Shown in pieces: positions 22,147 to 32,022 of a DNA stretch of 64,000 nucleotides. The translations under genes were made by a program, and so were the position numbers. The stretch's first letter is position 1. Each line of letters starts with the position of its first letter. The notes beneath the pieces are model-generated. The model was given only the letters and a program-made list of their open reading frames with translations, was not told where the DNA came from and searched no databases. The stretch covers positions 730,211 to 794,210 of the forward strand of contig JAZKJV010005536.1 of the NCBI GenBank assembly GCA_037367405.1. Reading direction: 5' to 3'. This DNA comes from Ottelia alismoides (lineage: Eukaryota; Streptophyta; Magnoliopsida; Alismatales; Hydrocharitaceae).

Positions 22147-23133
22147 GTGCAATCATCTCTTCCCTCTCTTGATTTAAACCTCACAATGGAACTCTTGTCT
22201 AAAAACTCTCACAGATCCGACTCCCCATTCCTCTCAAAAATGACCGAACACCCATCAGAGCTATACTATGAAAATGAATTTGTTTCGGTTAGGCCCAAAT
22301 CAACTCAATCCCCTTATTACAATAATCCTCCAACATTTGCGGGAGGCTTTCACCCGCAGATAAATTCGGCCTCCTCATTAAATTTCTATTCGAACAATCC
22401 AACCGTAAATGACCACCTACCATCTCGGACCGAATCGTCTTATTCTCAGTTTCTCGCCAATGAAACTTTTCAAGATCAAAATCCCTTCAAACCTCATGAT
22501 TGGCAGAGAAACCAAACTCAGATGGATAGACACGCACTGAATAATCATCGGCATTGGATTGACCATGATAAACCCCTCGTCAGACATGATGCTCATACAG
22601 AGGACTGGACTGACTGCTTAGAAACACATAAACCCTGTATGTTGACTCCGCAATATCAAGGTCTGACCAATCAACGACACATGTCTGAACCTTATGAGCA
22701 GCCTCCTTCCATTATTTTTGAGGAGAAATTTTCAGAAAATACTGAGCATATTTCGGATATTCCAAGAAGCTCTCCTCTCAGCACAAAGAGAAAAATGGAA
22801 GATGAAATTATCAAACATACACCTACTGCTCCCATAATTAATCATGAACCAAATCTTGAGGAGGATATTTCGAGGATAAATAAGAAATTCAAGTCAATAG
22901 AGGAGAGATTTCAAAAATTTACCGATCGATTCATCACATTCTATGGTGGCTCGGACAGTAAAATGAATGAGGAAATGACTGGATCTGAGATTGAAAATTC
23001 TGAGGATATTCAGGGACCAATGGACAGTTCTGAAAATGTTTATACTGCTGACCACCACCCTGAACACCAGAGCCCCTCTTCGTCTGAAGAACACCCCACA
23101 CCCCCACACCACCCAGAAAATACCAAAAAATAG
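22147..23133 (+). CDS. E3 ORF1, gag-position protein of unknown family
   Basis: An uninterrupted 328-residue frame in the place where gag is expected. I do not recognise a gag domain or a zinc knuckle. It is Ser/Pro/His/Asn-rich; residues about 235-265 (NLEEDISRINKKFKSIEERF) look like a short coiled coil; the C-terminus is acidic, then His/Pro-rich. The exact start is uncertain, as the Met at 22186 in MELLSKN is an alternative. It ends in TAG at 23131-23133 just after an A6 run, and the next ORF is open in the -1 phase across that point. It may be a diverged gag N-terminus or an unrelated structural protein. Confidence 0.6.
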   Translation: MQSSLPSLDLNLTMELLSKNSHRSDSPFLSKMTEHPSELYYENEFVSVRPKSTQSPYYNNPPTFAGGFHPQINSASSLNFYSNNPTVNDHLPSRTESSYSQFLANETFQDQNPFKPHDWQRNQTQMDRHALNNHRHWIDHDKPLVRHDAHTEDWTDCLETHKPCMLTPQYQGLTNQRHMSEPYEQPPSIIFEEKFSENTEHISDIPRSSPLSTKRKMEDEIIKHTPTAPIINHEPNLEEDISRINKKFKSIEERFQKFTDRFITFYGGSDSKMNEEMTGSEIENSEDIQGPMDSSENVYTADHHPEHQSPSSSEEHPTPPHHPENTKK

Positions 23134-24494
23134 AAATATTTGAAAATCACAAAAAAATTGAAAATTCAGAAAATTTCATAAAAATTGAAACTGGAGATGA
23201 TCTGCGAAATTTGGATCCGACTATACGGGAAGCACTGGAAAAACGCTTGATATTTGAACTTCCCTTTATACAGGCCATTGAACACTTCCCCGACCTTAAA
23301 AGATTTATAACAGATAAATTAATGAACAAAAAGTCGGGCAGAATACGAACAAAGACTGAAATACATATCTTGTCAATGGCCTCCTCCTTGGTGTTGAGGA
23401 GAAAAACCAAGAGCCGCATAGTAAAGCGGTTGCCCAGAATTGACTGCAAAATCAAAGACACAATTTTCACCCATGCTCGGATTGATGATGATTCACCAAT
23501 TAATATCCTTCCGACCTCTGTATTCCATGAACTCAAACTCGGACCGATTCGGAAGATACGAGAGATTGTACAATTAGCGGACCGATCGATAAAGCGGTCG
23601 AGAGGAACTATTTCTGTCATCATGAAATTCCAAGGTGCTCCGCTCAAGGTAGAATTCACGATCATCGATATTGAGCATCAAGGAGAATTTACCCAGTCTC
23701 CAATCATTCTCGGAAAGCCATTCTTGGTATTGGCCAAGGCGAGTATCGATTGTGAGACTCGGGAAATCAATTTCGCAGCATTGGAAGCACTTAAATCTGA
23801 CCCTATCTTTGAGGAACCACAATCTTCTGAGGCAACCCACGAAGTCCCCAACAACCGTAACCATGAAGCGGTAGAAGAGCCCTACCCCGCAACCACACCT
23901 GAGATAGCAGTTGTTGATGAGACTATTGGTTTAGAAAATCTCCTCAATATTCAAATCCCCAAGGATCTCAAAATAGACAAATCTTTTTACTATGATCCAG
24001 AGACATATGCATGGTCACACCCTGGAGCAACATTCTCTGAATATCTTGAACAAATCATCCCAAATCGAGAGTGCTCAAACATTCGAGAGACTAAGAACGA
24101 GCACGCAGACCAAGAACCGACCAAGGAGAATCTCAATGGCTATTCATCTGGATACTCAAGTGAACCGACACCTTCACGACGAAATGAAAAGAAAGTCACC
24201 TTTAACCTTTCGGAAGAGGAATCAGTCGATGATCCCTCATCAGGTCCGGAAAAGATGGTGTACATGAGTGAAGTCTGTTCGGCAGCCCTAAAGTCATATC
24301 TTCGCAAGGATCCAAAATTCAATCCCCGTTGGACAACTCCCGTTCCTAACTACTACTCATCCAAAGCTGATGCTCCTGCATTCTTTAAGTACACTGGAAT
24401 TCTTTCGTATGAGCTGACTGAGACAGGTGCTTCTGAGCATTCATCCGAGGACAAACTGATTGACCCCAAGAAGGAACGAATTCTGAGAAAATAA
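23134..24494 (+). CDS. E3 ORF2, protease-like protein with altered active site
   Basis: Open in one phase from before the ORF1 stop to the TAA at 24492-24494; the first in-frame ATG is late, so translation probably depends on frameshifting or on an earlier fusion. The segment IHILSMASSLVLRR corresponds to E1 IHVLTKATCFAIQN. The protease core follows as ARIDDDSPINILPTSVFHELKLG, then LADRSIKRSRGTISVIM and SPIILGKPFLVLAKASID. The catalytic Asp-Ser/Thr-Gly is replaced by Asp-Asp-Asp. A long acidic C-terminal tail follows, with no RT. Confidence 0.72.
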
Positions 24495-24731
24495 TTGAAA
24501 AAACAAAAAGACCAGAATATTTGGAGTATGCCCACTTTCAATTACTACTCCTCTGAGGATAATTCCGATGATGGATATCTTTCATCTGACTCAAACAATT
24601 CATCCACTATCCATCATAATTTGTCTGAGGATGACACTGACAATAGTTGGGAATCATATGCCTCATCGCCGACTCATCACTACGATCTCCCACCACAGGC
24701 TCATAAAAAGATCAGCCGAAAACCGCCTTAA
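24495..24731 (+). pseudogene. E3 ORF2 extension beyond a single stop
   Basis: In phase with ORF2 after one TAA, 78 more residues stay open: acidic and Ser-rich (NYYSSEDNSDDGYLSSDS), ending in KKISRKPP. NYYSS also occurs in the ORF2 tail (VPNYYSSKADAP), so this was probably part of the same protein. RT, RNase H and integrase are absent after it. Confidence 0.55.
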
Positions 24732-24790
24732 TCATCGGCTACCCACCCTCCCTCCCGACCACATCGGTTCCCTTGTACAGCCTCTTCCTC

Positions 24791-24920
24791 TACTTAGGTC
24801 AAGGCCTAAGTATAGGGGGGACCGATGCCATCTGTATATACCATTCTTCTCCTAACTCCCATTCGCTCCATATCCACCCTTCTTCCATACTTAGGCTGTT
24901 CAAAGCCTAAGTATAGGGGG
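24791..24920 (+). repeat. Two PPT-capped hairpins (E3)
   Basis: TACTTAGGTC-AAGGCCTAAGTA at 24791-24812 is followed by ATAGGGGGGACC. ATACTTAGGCT...AGCCTAAGTAT at 24887-24914 is followed by AGGGGG. Both end in CTAAGTATAGGGGG. Confidence 0.82.
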
Positions 24921-25030
24921 AACCGACATCCACCCGTATATACTCTCCTCATTTCCTGAACGCTTTTCTTTTCATTCTTTTTCTTCTTTTCTTTTTTTTC
25001 TTTCTTTTTTCTCACTCTCTTACGCTTAGC

Positions 25031-25135
25031 CCGAGCTAGGTCTTCTTTACGCTTCTGGTGCTCTGAGGACACAGCACTCGCTAAGTATAGGGGGGTCTGT
25101 ATATATACTTTGTATATATTTTACCCATATCTCGT
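25031..25135 (+). other. Paired-arm module (E3)
   Basis: Left arm CCGAGCTAGG (25031-25040), right arm around CCCATATCTCGT (25124-25135), pairing imperfectly. Inside are the conserved word GAGGACA, an internal CTAAGTATAGGGGGG (25081-25095) and TATATA sequence. This is the weakest pairing of the four copies. Confidence 0.6.
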
Positions 25136-25854
25136 ACTTTCGTGTAAGTCTATATGTATTTACGGGGTGGGTACTAACTTGAAAAAAAAAGAAGAAGAAG
25201 AAAAAGAAAAACACTGACTTGCCCTAATTTTCTAAAAAAAAATGATGAAATGTCTGCATTTCACGCACCTGCACTCCATCCATCACCGCATGCATTTGCA
25301 TCTGTGAAAAGTCATTGGGTTCTGAACCGAGTTATGAGCCAAAACCGAGAGTGGTCTGGACTTGACCTTAATCCACCTAATTTTCATAGGAACTTCACCG
25401 AGAAATAGGATTTTAAGAGCTTCAGGTCTTTGTGACTTAATTCCTTAAGTTCCACATGACAATGTGCAGCGTTTGACTCTTAGTGTCTAACCTGGTCTCT
25501 TCATTCTGGGTACCACTCTGGAATAGGGAATTAATTCGCACTCTCGCACTATGCACTTAGCTCAACCCAAACGGGATGTTGGAAGACTGTGTGAGTCTCT
25601 TTTCTGGTAGCGTGAAAATCTAAAGACCGGAGTACGGGTTGAAATAAAGCTTCGGAAAAGGGATGGACGGCTGGGCACAATTTTTCTAAGACCCTAAAAA
25701 ATGTACGGAACAAAAGATTCTATATCCGTAGGGGCACAACAAGATCCAAGCAAAACCACCAAAAATTCCAAATACATAGAAGCATTCTACCAAATAAAAA
25801 TCCGACCAAAAAGGTCCAAGCTTCAGAAACCTGCAGATCTTGGTGGAGACTCGG

Positions 25855-25894
25855 CTACACTGGCCATCTCCACGAGGAGAGGTGACTACACTGG
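25855..25894 (+). repeat. CTACACTGG doublet, 31-nt spacing (E3)
   Basis: CTACACTGG at 25855-25863 and 25886-25894. Same spacing and same distance class from the PPT as in E1 and E2. Confidence 0.75.
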
Positions 25895-26332
25895 CCACCC
25901 TCCAGTTCTTTTCTCTTTCTTCTATCTTCTCCCTCATTCGATTGTGAACACAGCACGATAGACCTTAGAAGGAAATACCTGACTCCCCGAGGACGAGTTA
26001 CTGGAGAGGAGAGGAGCATGGTAGTCCTGCATTCTGAATGGGAAGAGATAAAACCCTTCACACACATAAGTCGGTTATTCAATGTTCATAGGGTATACTT
26101 TGGGAAGAGGATTGATCTAAGATGACTTCTGAGTTGAAACTGTGTCAATGATGTGTAGAACTTGAGGGCTGTTGATTTTAAAATTCTAAGTCTCACAGAA
26201 GTTCCGCCACATTATTAATCCAAAGGTCAAGTTTAGTTTCACTTTCACCTTCAGTTCATGGTCTTGGTATGGAACCCAGTCTCATTTCACTTCCTGGCAT
26301 TTCTTTTTGATGCTCAGGGACGAGCATGGTTT

Positions 26333-26345
26333 AAGTATAGGGGGA
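26333..26345 (+). other. E3 terminal polypurine tract
   Basis: AAGTATAGGGGGA directly before the 3' LTR tip TGATGAATC. Confidence 0.9.
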
Positions 26346-29181
26346 TGATGAATCTCAGATTCACCATTCTAAGTCTCATTAATTAAAGCTCAAGTCCCTC
26401 AAAATCAACTGCATTTCTGCATTTATTCTGCATAATTAGCATTCATGCATGATTTCATAAGAATTGCATTTTAGCATTAATTTTTGCATAAAATAAGAAG
26501 CCAAAAATCCAAGCCCAAATTGACATGTAAATAGCCTAACTTCCCCTATTTTTAACTCCTTCATGCTAACACCGCATGTCACAAACCCAACTCCACTGTG
26601 TACATATCACTAACAAGAATAAATAAAAAATACAAAAAAATAACTAACCCTGTCAAGTGGACCAAAAACCCAAACCCTAGTTTCAGGATTTTCGGACTAA
26701 AAGCCACATATCTTCCCCATCCAGTGTCTGATTTGATCCTACTCACTTTTGAACTAATGCACATTCAATTACCTTCAAAACAAGACCAAGTTCAAGTGAA
26801 TCGGAGCTCGTATGTGAAAGTTGGGTTTTGGGCCTCTTTTGTACATTGTATTTTCGCGGCTTTTTGACCTGTATTTTATGAATTTATTTTCTTTATTAAT
26901 AAAAATCCAAAAAAATTAGATTAAGGTCTCTTTTATTTATCTTTGAGTTTTCCTTATTTTTCCGGATTTTTATCGTGTTTAAAAATAACAAAAAAAATAG
27001 AAAACCCAAAAATCAAGGTATTCTATGTACATGGGATACCCCAAAAATTCACTTTTCACATTTGACCGAATTTGGTTTTGATGTCTTCATGAAAGTTGTA
27101 GATCTCGTCGAGACGAGCAATTTTCGTGAAGGAACTTTTCCGATCCGGGGTCATTTGCTATTTTTTATATATTTTACAAGAGGTTTTATTTTCGATTTTT
27201 CTGGTGCTGACACGTGGCAGCCCCAGAGGCCGCCACGTGTCAGCGTTTTTTGTGGTTTTTATTATCTCGTTTTTATTAAAAAAAAATTATAAACGACGCA
27301 CGTGCGTCGCACGTGCCTCGCCCCTTCTCCCCTCCGAAACCGCCGTCCCCAACCTCGCCCCCTCCGCCGCCTCGTTGACCTCCCAACGGCCTCCGCTTCC
27401 CTCGCCTCGCCAACGACCTCCTCCGCAACTCCCTCGCACCCGCCCGCTCTCTCTCCTATTTAAAGGCGTGCCACCCTCGACGCCAACTCATCCGCCGATA
27501 GCAAGCAACTGAGGAGGGCGGTGACAGCGCCCCCCTCGTTCATCGGCGAGGTCCGGTGGCTCCTCCTCCAGCCTCCGTCGCCGCTCGCAGCTTCGTGCTG
27601 CCGTGCTCCCGCTCCGCCCCCTTGGCGTCGAGCCACCGACCACCACATCGCCTTCATCAAGCAGCTCCATCGCCAGGAGAGCTGCTTCGACTCCGCTCCG
27701 CCGCCCGAAGCTTCTCCGCCGTACTTCGCCGGTCGTCTTCTTCGACCATCAACGCGCTTCTTCCCCGACTCCATCTCCGCCTTCGTCCACGACAACGCTT
27801 ACGCCTCCGCTGGGAGCTCTTCATCTTCATCGGCCATCATCAACTCCGACAACCATCATCGACAGCCACCCACGACATCACCGCCGACTCCGCCGACGCT
27901 TCACTAGCCCTCAGCCGCAACCGCCCTCTAGGCCGTGTGTCGGCCAGAGGGAGGTCGACGACGTCATCACCTCCAGCCACCTCGGCCGCGACAACCTCCG
28001 CCGTCCGCCTCCACACCGCGCCAGCCGGGCCCAAAGCCCGAGGCCCCCCCCGCACGCCCCTCGCACGTGCGTGGGGGAACGTCCCCAGCAAGCAACCCCC
28101 AGGGGTCACGTGATCCGCACGTGACCCGCTGGGTCAATTACAATAACCCCCCTGGGGTTCTCATGGAAATTTGCAAGAATACCCTCTGGGGTATAGGTAA
28201 CTACACAAAAGTCCCCCCTGCATTGATTTTATTTATTTATTCTATTTGCGTCTGTACCCCTGTCTTCGTCATCCATTATAGACCTCTACATTGCATCATT
28301 TTATTTGTTTAAATATAGCACTGTGTTCATCTCTTAATCCTCTACATTTAGACATGTTGTGGTTATTTTTGTGATTTACGGTTGATTAATAAATAATTAT
28401 TTTGTGGAAATTGGAATATTTTGCCCAATCTGTGCTTGGAAATTCGTAGTTAATTAACCTTGTCTCTAAAAATTCCCCAAAAATCAAATATCGTAGAGAT
28501 TAAATTGATATACATTGTGCCCAAAAATCATTGCATTTGCATGCATTATTTGCCCTGTAAAAATCATTTTGTGCATTTCAATGTTTGATTTTTAATAGGT
28601 ATTAATCCCCACATTTTCGAGGTTTAGGATTTTTCTGGGATCCATCACCTAGTGATAGATCTCAGATAATTTTAGTTCTCGAAAATAAGTAGGTTTAATA
28701 TTTATTAAAATTAAATATTGAAAATCATTTTGTTTGCATTTAAAAATTCGTAAAAAATTCATATTGCATCTAAAAATTACAAAAAAAATTACAGTGCACT
28801 CATTTCATCGTCATTTACATTGTGGCCAAGTTTCGTATTTTTCGGACACCATTTGAACGTATTTTACATTTTAGTCCCTAAAATAGGCTGAATTTGCATT
28901 TTGCATCTCATCTTGCATTGAAAAATTCCAAAAAAATACCGCCTTGAAAACCAAACTAAAAATTGGATAGACATTAATCTAGGTTATTCCTTTGCCTCCT
29001 TGTGATCGACCTTGGGACTTGCCCAAGTAAAATAAACATACACCACGAGATTAAAATTGAATCATTATTTTGTGGTTATTTCTTGACTGTTTCCGATCGC
29101 CGCTTACAACGAACGACTTTCATTAATTTCACGCACGAACGATAAAAATGATTTCTTATCGCAGCTTTTCCGGACTCGTCA
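26346..29181 (+). mobile_element. E3 3' LTR, 2836 bp
   Basis: Near-identical copy of 18052-20934, ending in CTCGTCA and followed by GTGGT. It lacks the 53-base hairpin segment of the 5' LTR. TATTTAAA is at 27457-27464 and the intact inverted G-box pair at 27207-27218/27232-27243. High LTR identity means a recent insertion compared with E2 and E4. Confidence 0.95.
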
Positions 29182-29186
29182 GTGGT
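29182..29186 (+). other. Target-site duplication GTGGT, right copy (E3)
   Basis: Exact repeat of 18047-18051; host sequence (E2 integrase) resumes immediately after. Confidence 0.93.
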
Positions 29187-29328
29187 CAAGAAGGTACATG
29201 ACAATGGTAGTATTGATATATCCGAGTTGTCATCTTCCTCTGCCTTTCGAGTTAACGATTAATGTCTGAAACTATATCTAGATCATGATCCGCCGACCGT
29301 TGACGTTGCCCCTATTCATCTAGTATGA
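29187..29328 (+). pseudogene. pol: E2 integrase C-terminal end, after E3
   Basis: Reads VKKVHDNGSIDISELSSSS, then a short tail ending VAPIHLV and TGA at 29326-29328. It matches the E1 integrase C-terminus (KVHDNGSINISELSSES ... VAPIHFV), and joins the 18041-18051 reading SKWNGPYVV. This proves the E3 insertion point independently of the duplication. Confidence 0.92.
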
Positions 29329-29466
29329 GATGTGCTCTTTAACTCACATCACCTGCATCTCATACATGGTTATCACTTCCATCTCCCACTGTATAGATCC
29401 ATATGTCCATATCATTCGTTCATTCATTTGCTATGTGTGCCACCCCATCGTCATCTTATGATTTTT

Positions 29467-29921
29467 CTATACTTAGGATACACCTTGTCCTAAGTATAGG
29501 GAGGTGCACACACTGAGTTGTACTATTCTATGATCCCCTCTTCTGTCTCTTATTCTTGTCTATACTCAGGGTATTTTACCCTAAGTATAGAGGGAGACAG
29601 ACTGAGTTGTGATATGTTTATTCTCTTTTCTTCTTTTCCTTTTTTATTTTCTTTTTCTACCAAAAAGGTATCTCCCCTTGTTGTCATTCTTCTATACTTA
29701 GGACGTACTTTTTCCTAAGTATAGGGGGGTGTGCACCCCGAGTTTCTTCTATTGTTTGATCCTCTCCATTGTCTCCTCTTCTTGTCTATACTTAGGGATA
29801 TCTTACCCTAAGTATAGGGGGAGACAGTCTGAGTACGATTTGTTCATTCCCACCCTTGACCCTCCTTGCTTTGTGTACAGCCTGCTATACTTAGGATTAT
29901 TTGATCCTAAGTATAGGGAGG
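29467..29921 (+). repeat. Array of five PPT-capped hairpins (E2)
   Basis: Hairpins at 29467-29504, 29560-29596, 29692-29729, 29786-29821 and 29885-29921. Each pairs CTATACTTAGG(A/G) with its inverse and ends in CTAAGTATAG plus a G-rich run. Loops differ while stems are kept. Spacing is uneven (about 92-132), so this is not a simple satellite. Confidence 0.87.
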
Positions 29922-29992
29922 ACGGTCAACTTCTCATTCGTTCATTCATTCCTTCATTCGTTCTTTATTCTTTAGACTTTTCTATACTCAGT

Positions 29993-30095
29993 ACGAATTA
30001 TGTCTTCTCTTTTTCTCTATGATCTATGAGGACATAGCTCAAGCCAAGTATAGGGGGGTCGTATATACTACGTATATACTTTAGCCATAACTCGT
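29993..30095 (+). other. Paired-arm module (E2)
   Basis: ACGAATTATG (29993-30002) against CATAACTCGT (30086-30095), one mismatch. Inside: GAGGACATAG, AAGTATAGGGGGG (30046-30058) and GTATATAC repeats. The order matches E1, E3 and E5. Confidence 0.72.
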
Positions 30096-31495
30096 ACTTT
30101 TGTATTTTTAATTAATAAGTATGGCTAATTATACTTATAAATTCATTAAAAACCTTAATAAAAAGATGTTGATTATTCCTCAAATTCTTTTTGTATTTAT
30201 TGATTAATAAATTAGATGAAAATGTTTTTTGCAAAATGTTTGAAAAATAGTTTGAAAATCTTTGTGAAAAATCTTTTGAAAGCTATTTGGAAAACATTTT
30301 GTTACATGTTTTTGATGTTCGTAAAAATGTTTTGTTTATAATTTTTTTTTACTTTGTGTGAAATAAAAATGATTGCAAAACTATTTGCAAATGGTTGAAA
30401 ATGGTTGCAAAAATATTTTGAAAAATCAATCTATATTGTTCGAAAAAACATTGGCAAAATAATTTTCAAATGTGTGTACATATTTGTAAAAATGTTTGTA
30501 AAAATTATTTTGGACTATAGTTTTTAAAAAATATTTGAAAAACCTTTTTCAAATAAGTTTGAGGATTATATACATCACACCTAAAATTCCTTATTATATA
30601 TCTCATAAAATTGACCACTTACCCCTTGTAAATTCTTAAAATCCACTTCTTATAAATATAAGATGCTTCCCCGTGTGAATATTTTGTACCTAGTTTTTGG
30701 CCAAAATCTTTTTTATTTTCAAAAATCCCAAATATATTTGCAAAACAAAAAAATGCATATGCATCATCTTTTTCAAAACTCCATAAAAAGTTCAAAATCT
30801 TTGAAAATTATATCACAAAAATATTTCTTGCATTCTGCATAGCATTTGCATAGCATGAGCATTTTTCGGATTGAGTTTGTTAGTTGAACAAGTCTAAGTA
30901 AAATCCGGAGATTGGAGCATGATTGGACCTAAAATCTACCTAATTAATAGGAACCTTATAGGAACTGGAATTGAGGTACTTCAGGTCTAGTTGACTTAAT
31001 TCTTTGGGGATAATGAGACTTGGTTCAATGGATTCTTGACTGCCTAAGTAGAGTATTTCGGAGCACACGCACGACTCTTGTTGATAATGACCTAACTTGG
31101 ACACCTACACCTTTCACATGGCTCAACTCAGTTGGAGTGGTGAGGGGATTGGATTTGCCGGTATGAGACGCACACGAGTGGAAACATTTGTCCTCCTCTA
31201 GGGAGGAAAGTGCACCCCAACCCGTCCAGTGATGAGGAATTCTAAAGACAGGAAAGTATGGGTTGCAATAAAGCTTCAAAAGAAGGATAGTCTACTAGAT
31301 CAAGAGGAAAAAACTCCTTATGTAAATGTTGTTGTAAATAGTATTTCAAAAAAAGAGAGAAAAAAGAAAACTCCAAAAAAGTGGATAGGCCTGTATAAAA
31401 AAATGCTTGCAGGAGTATGTATATATGTTGTACAGTCAATAAGCAAGCTTGAGCATCAAAGTCAAATTATGTGAGCCTGCAGCTGGATGACTTGA

Positions 31496-31535
31496 CTACA
31501 CTGGTCTTGCATCCTAGGATAGGTAGCTACACTGG
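31496..31535 (+). repeat. CTACACTGG doublet, 31-nt spacing (E2)
   Basis: CTACACTGG at 31496-31504 and 31527-31535, about 475 nt before the PPT. Confidence 0.75.
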
Positions 31536-32009
31536 CTACCATCCATTCTTCTCTTCACCCCCTCCTCTTGAGTCGGTTACCACTTGACCATAGAAGGGAA
31601 TACCCCGCTCCTCGAGGAAGGAGTTATTGGATTGGGGAATCATTAGGTTGTCGTACTGGGAGAAGGCAGTCTCTTTGTCATTCTAGTTCGGGAGAGCCAC
31701 CATCACTTACACTGTACGAGTTAGATTCATAGTCGTAAGGGTTTGCGTATGAGTTGAAATATTTCTGGCATGGATATTGAGGAGATTTGAGCAGAGTTTT
31801 CGAATTCTCGAAGGCTGTTGGATTTCAAATCCGATTCCCATTAAGGTTCCACCCACACTAAAATTCCAAAGGTCCGACTTAAGCTCCAAACTTTGATTTT
31901 GTGAAGACAAGTTTGACATTAAATTTAATCCAATTTTCTTCTTTTTCTTTTCTTTGTTTTTCTTTTTCTGCACTTATTGCATAAGTATATGCGAGGGACT
32001 AGCAAAGGC

Positions 32010-32022
32010 AAGTATAGGGGGA
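32010..32022 (+). other. E2 terminal polypurine tract
   Basis: AAGTATAGGGGGA just before the LTR tip TGGTGAATC, as in E3. Confidence 0.88.

Larger units (their letters stand above)
24732..26330 (+). other. E3 3' non-coding region
   Basis: No gene. In order: two PPT-capped hairpins, paired-arm module, a pyrimidine/purine-rich stretch, and the CTACACTGG doublet, then the PPT. Same order as in E1 and E2. Confidence 0.78.
29329..32009 (+). other. E2 3' non-coding region
   Basis: No gene. Five PPT-capped hairpins (29467-29921), paired-arm module (29993-30095), an AT-rich zone with many TTTGAAAA/TTTGCAAA words (30200-30850), CTACACTGG doublet (31496-31535), then PPT. Short frames such as 29729-30022 and 31229-31474 run through the repeats and are spurious. 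Confidence 0.8.

Noticed and set aside
22894..23864. Minus-strand frames of 72-172 residues
   Set aside because: Antisense shadows of E3 ORF1 and ORF2.
29467..29921. Possible CRISPR-like or satellite array
   Set aside because: The repeats are palindromic PPT hairpins with irregular spacing inside a retrotransposon 3' region of a plant genome.
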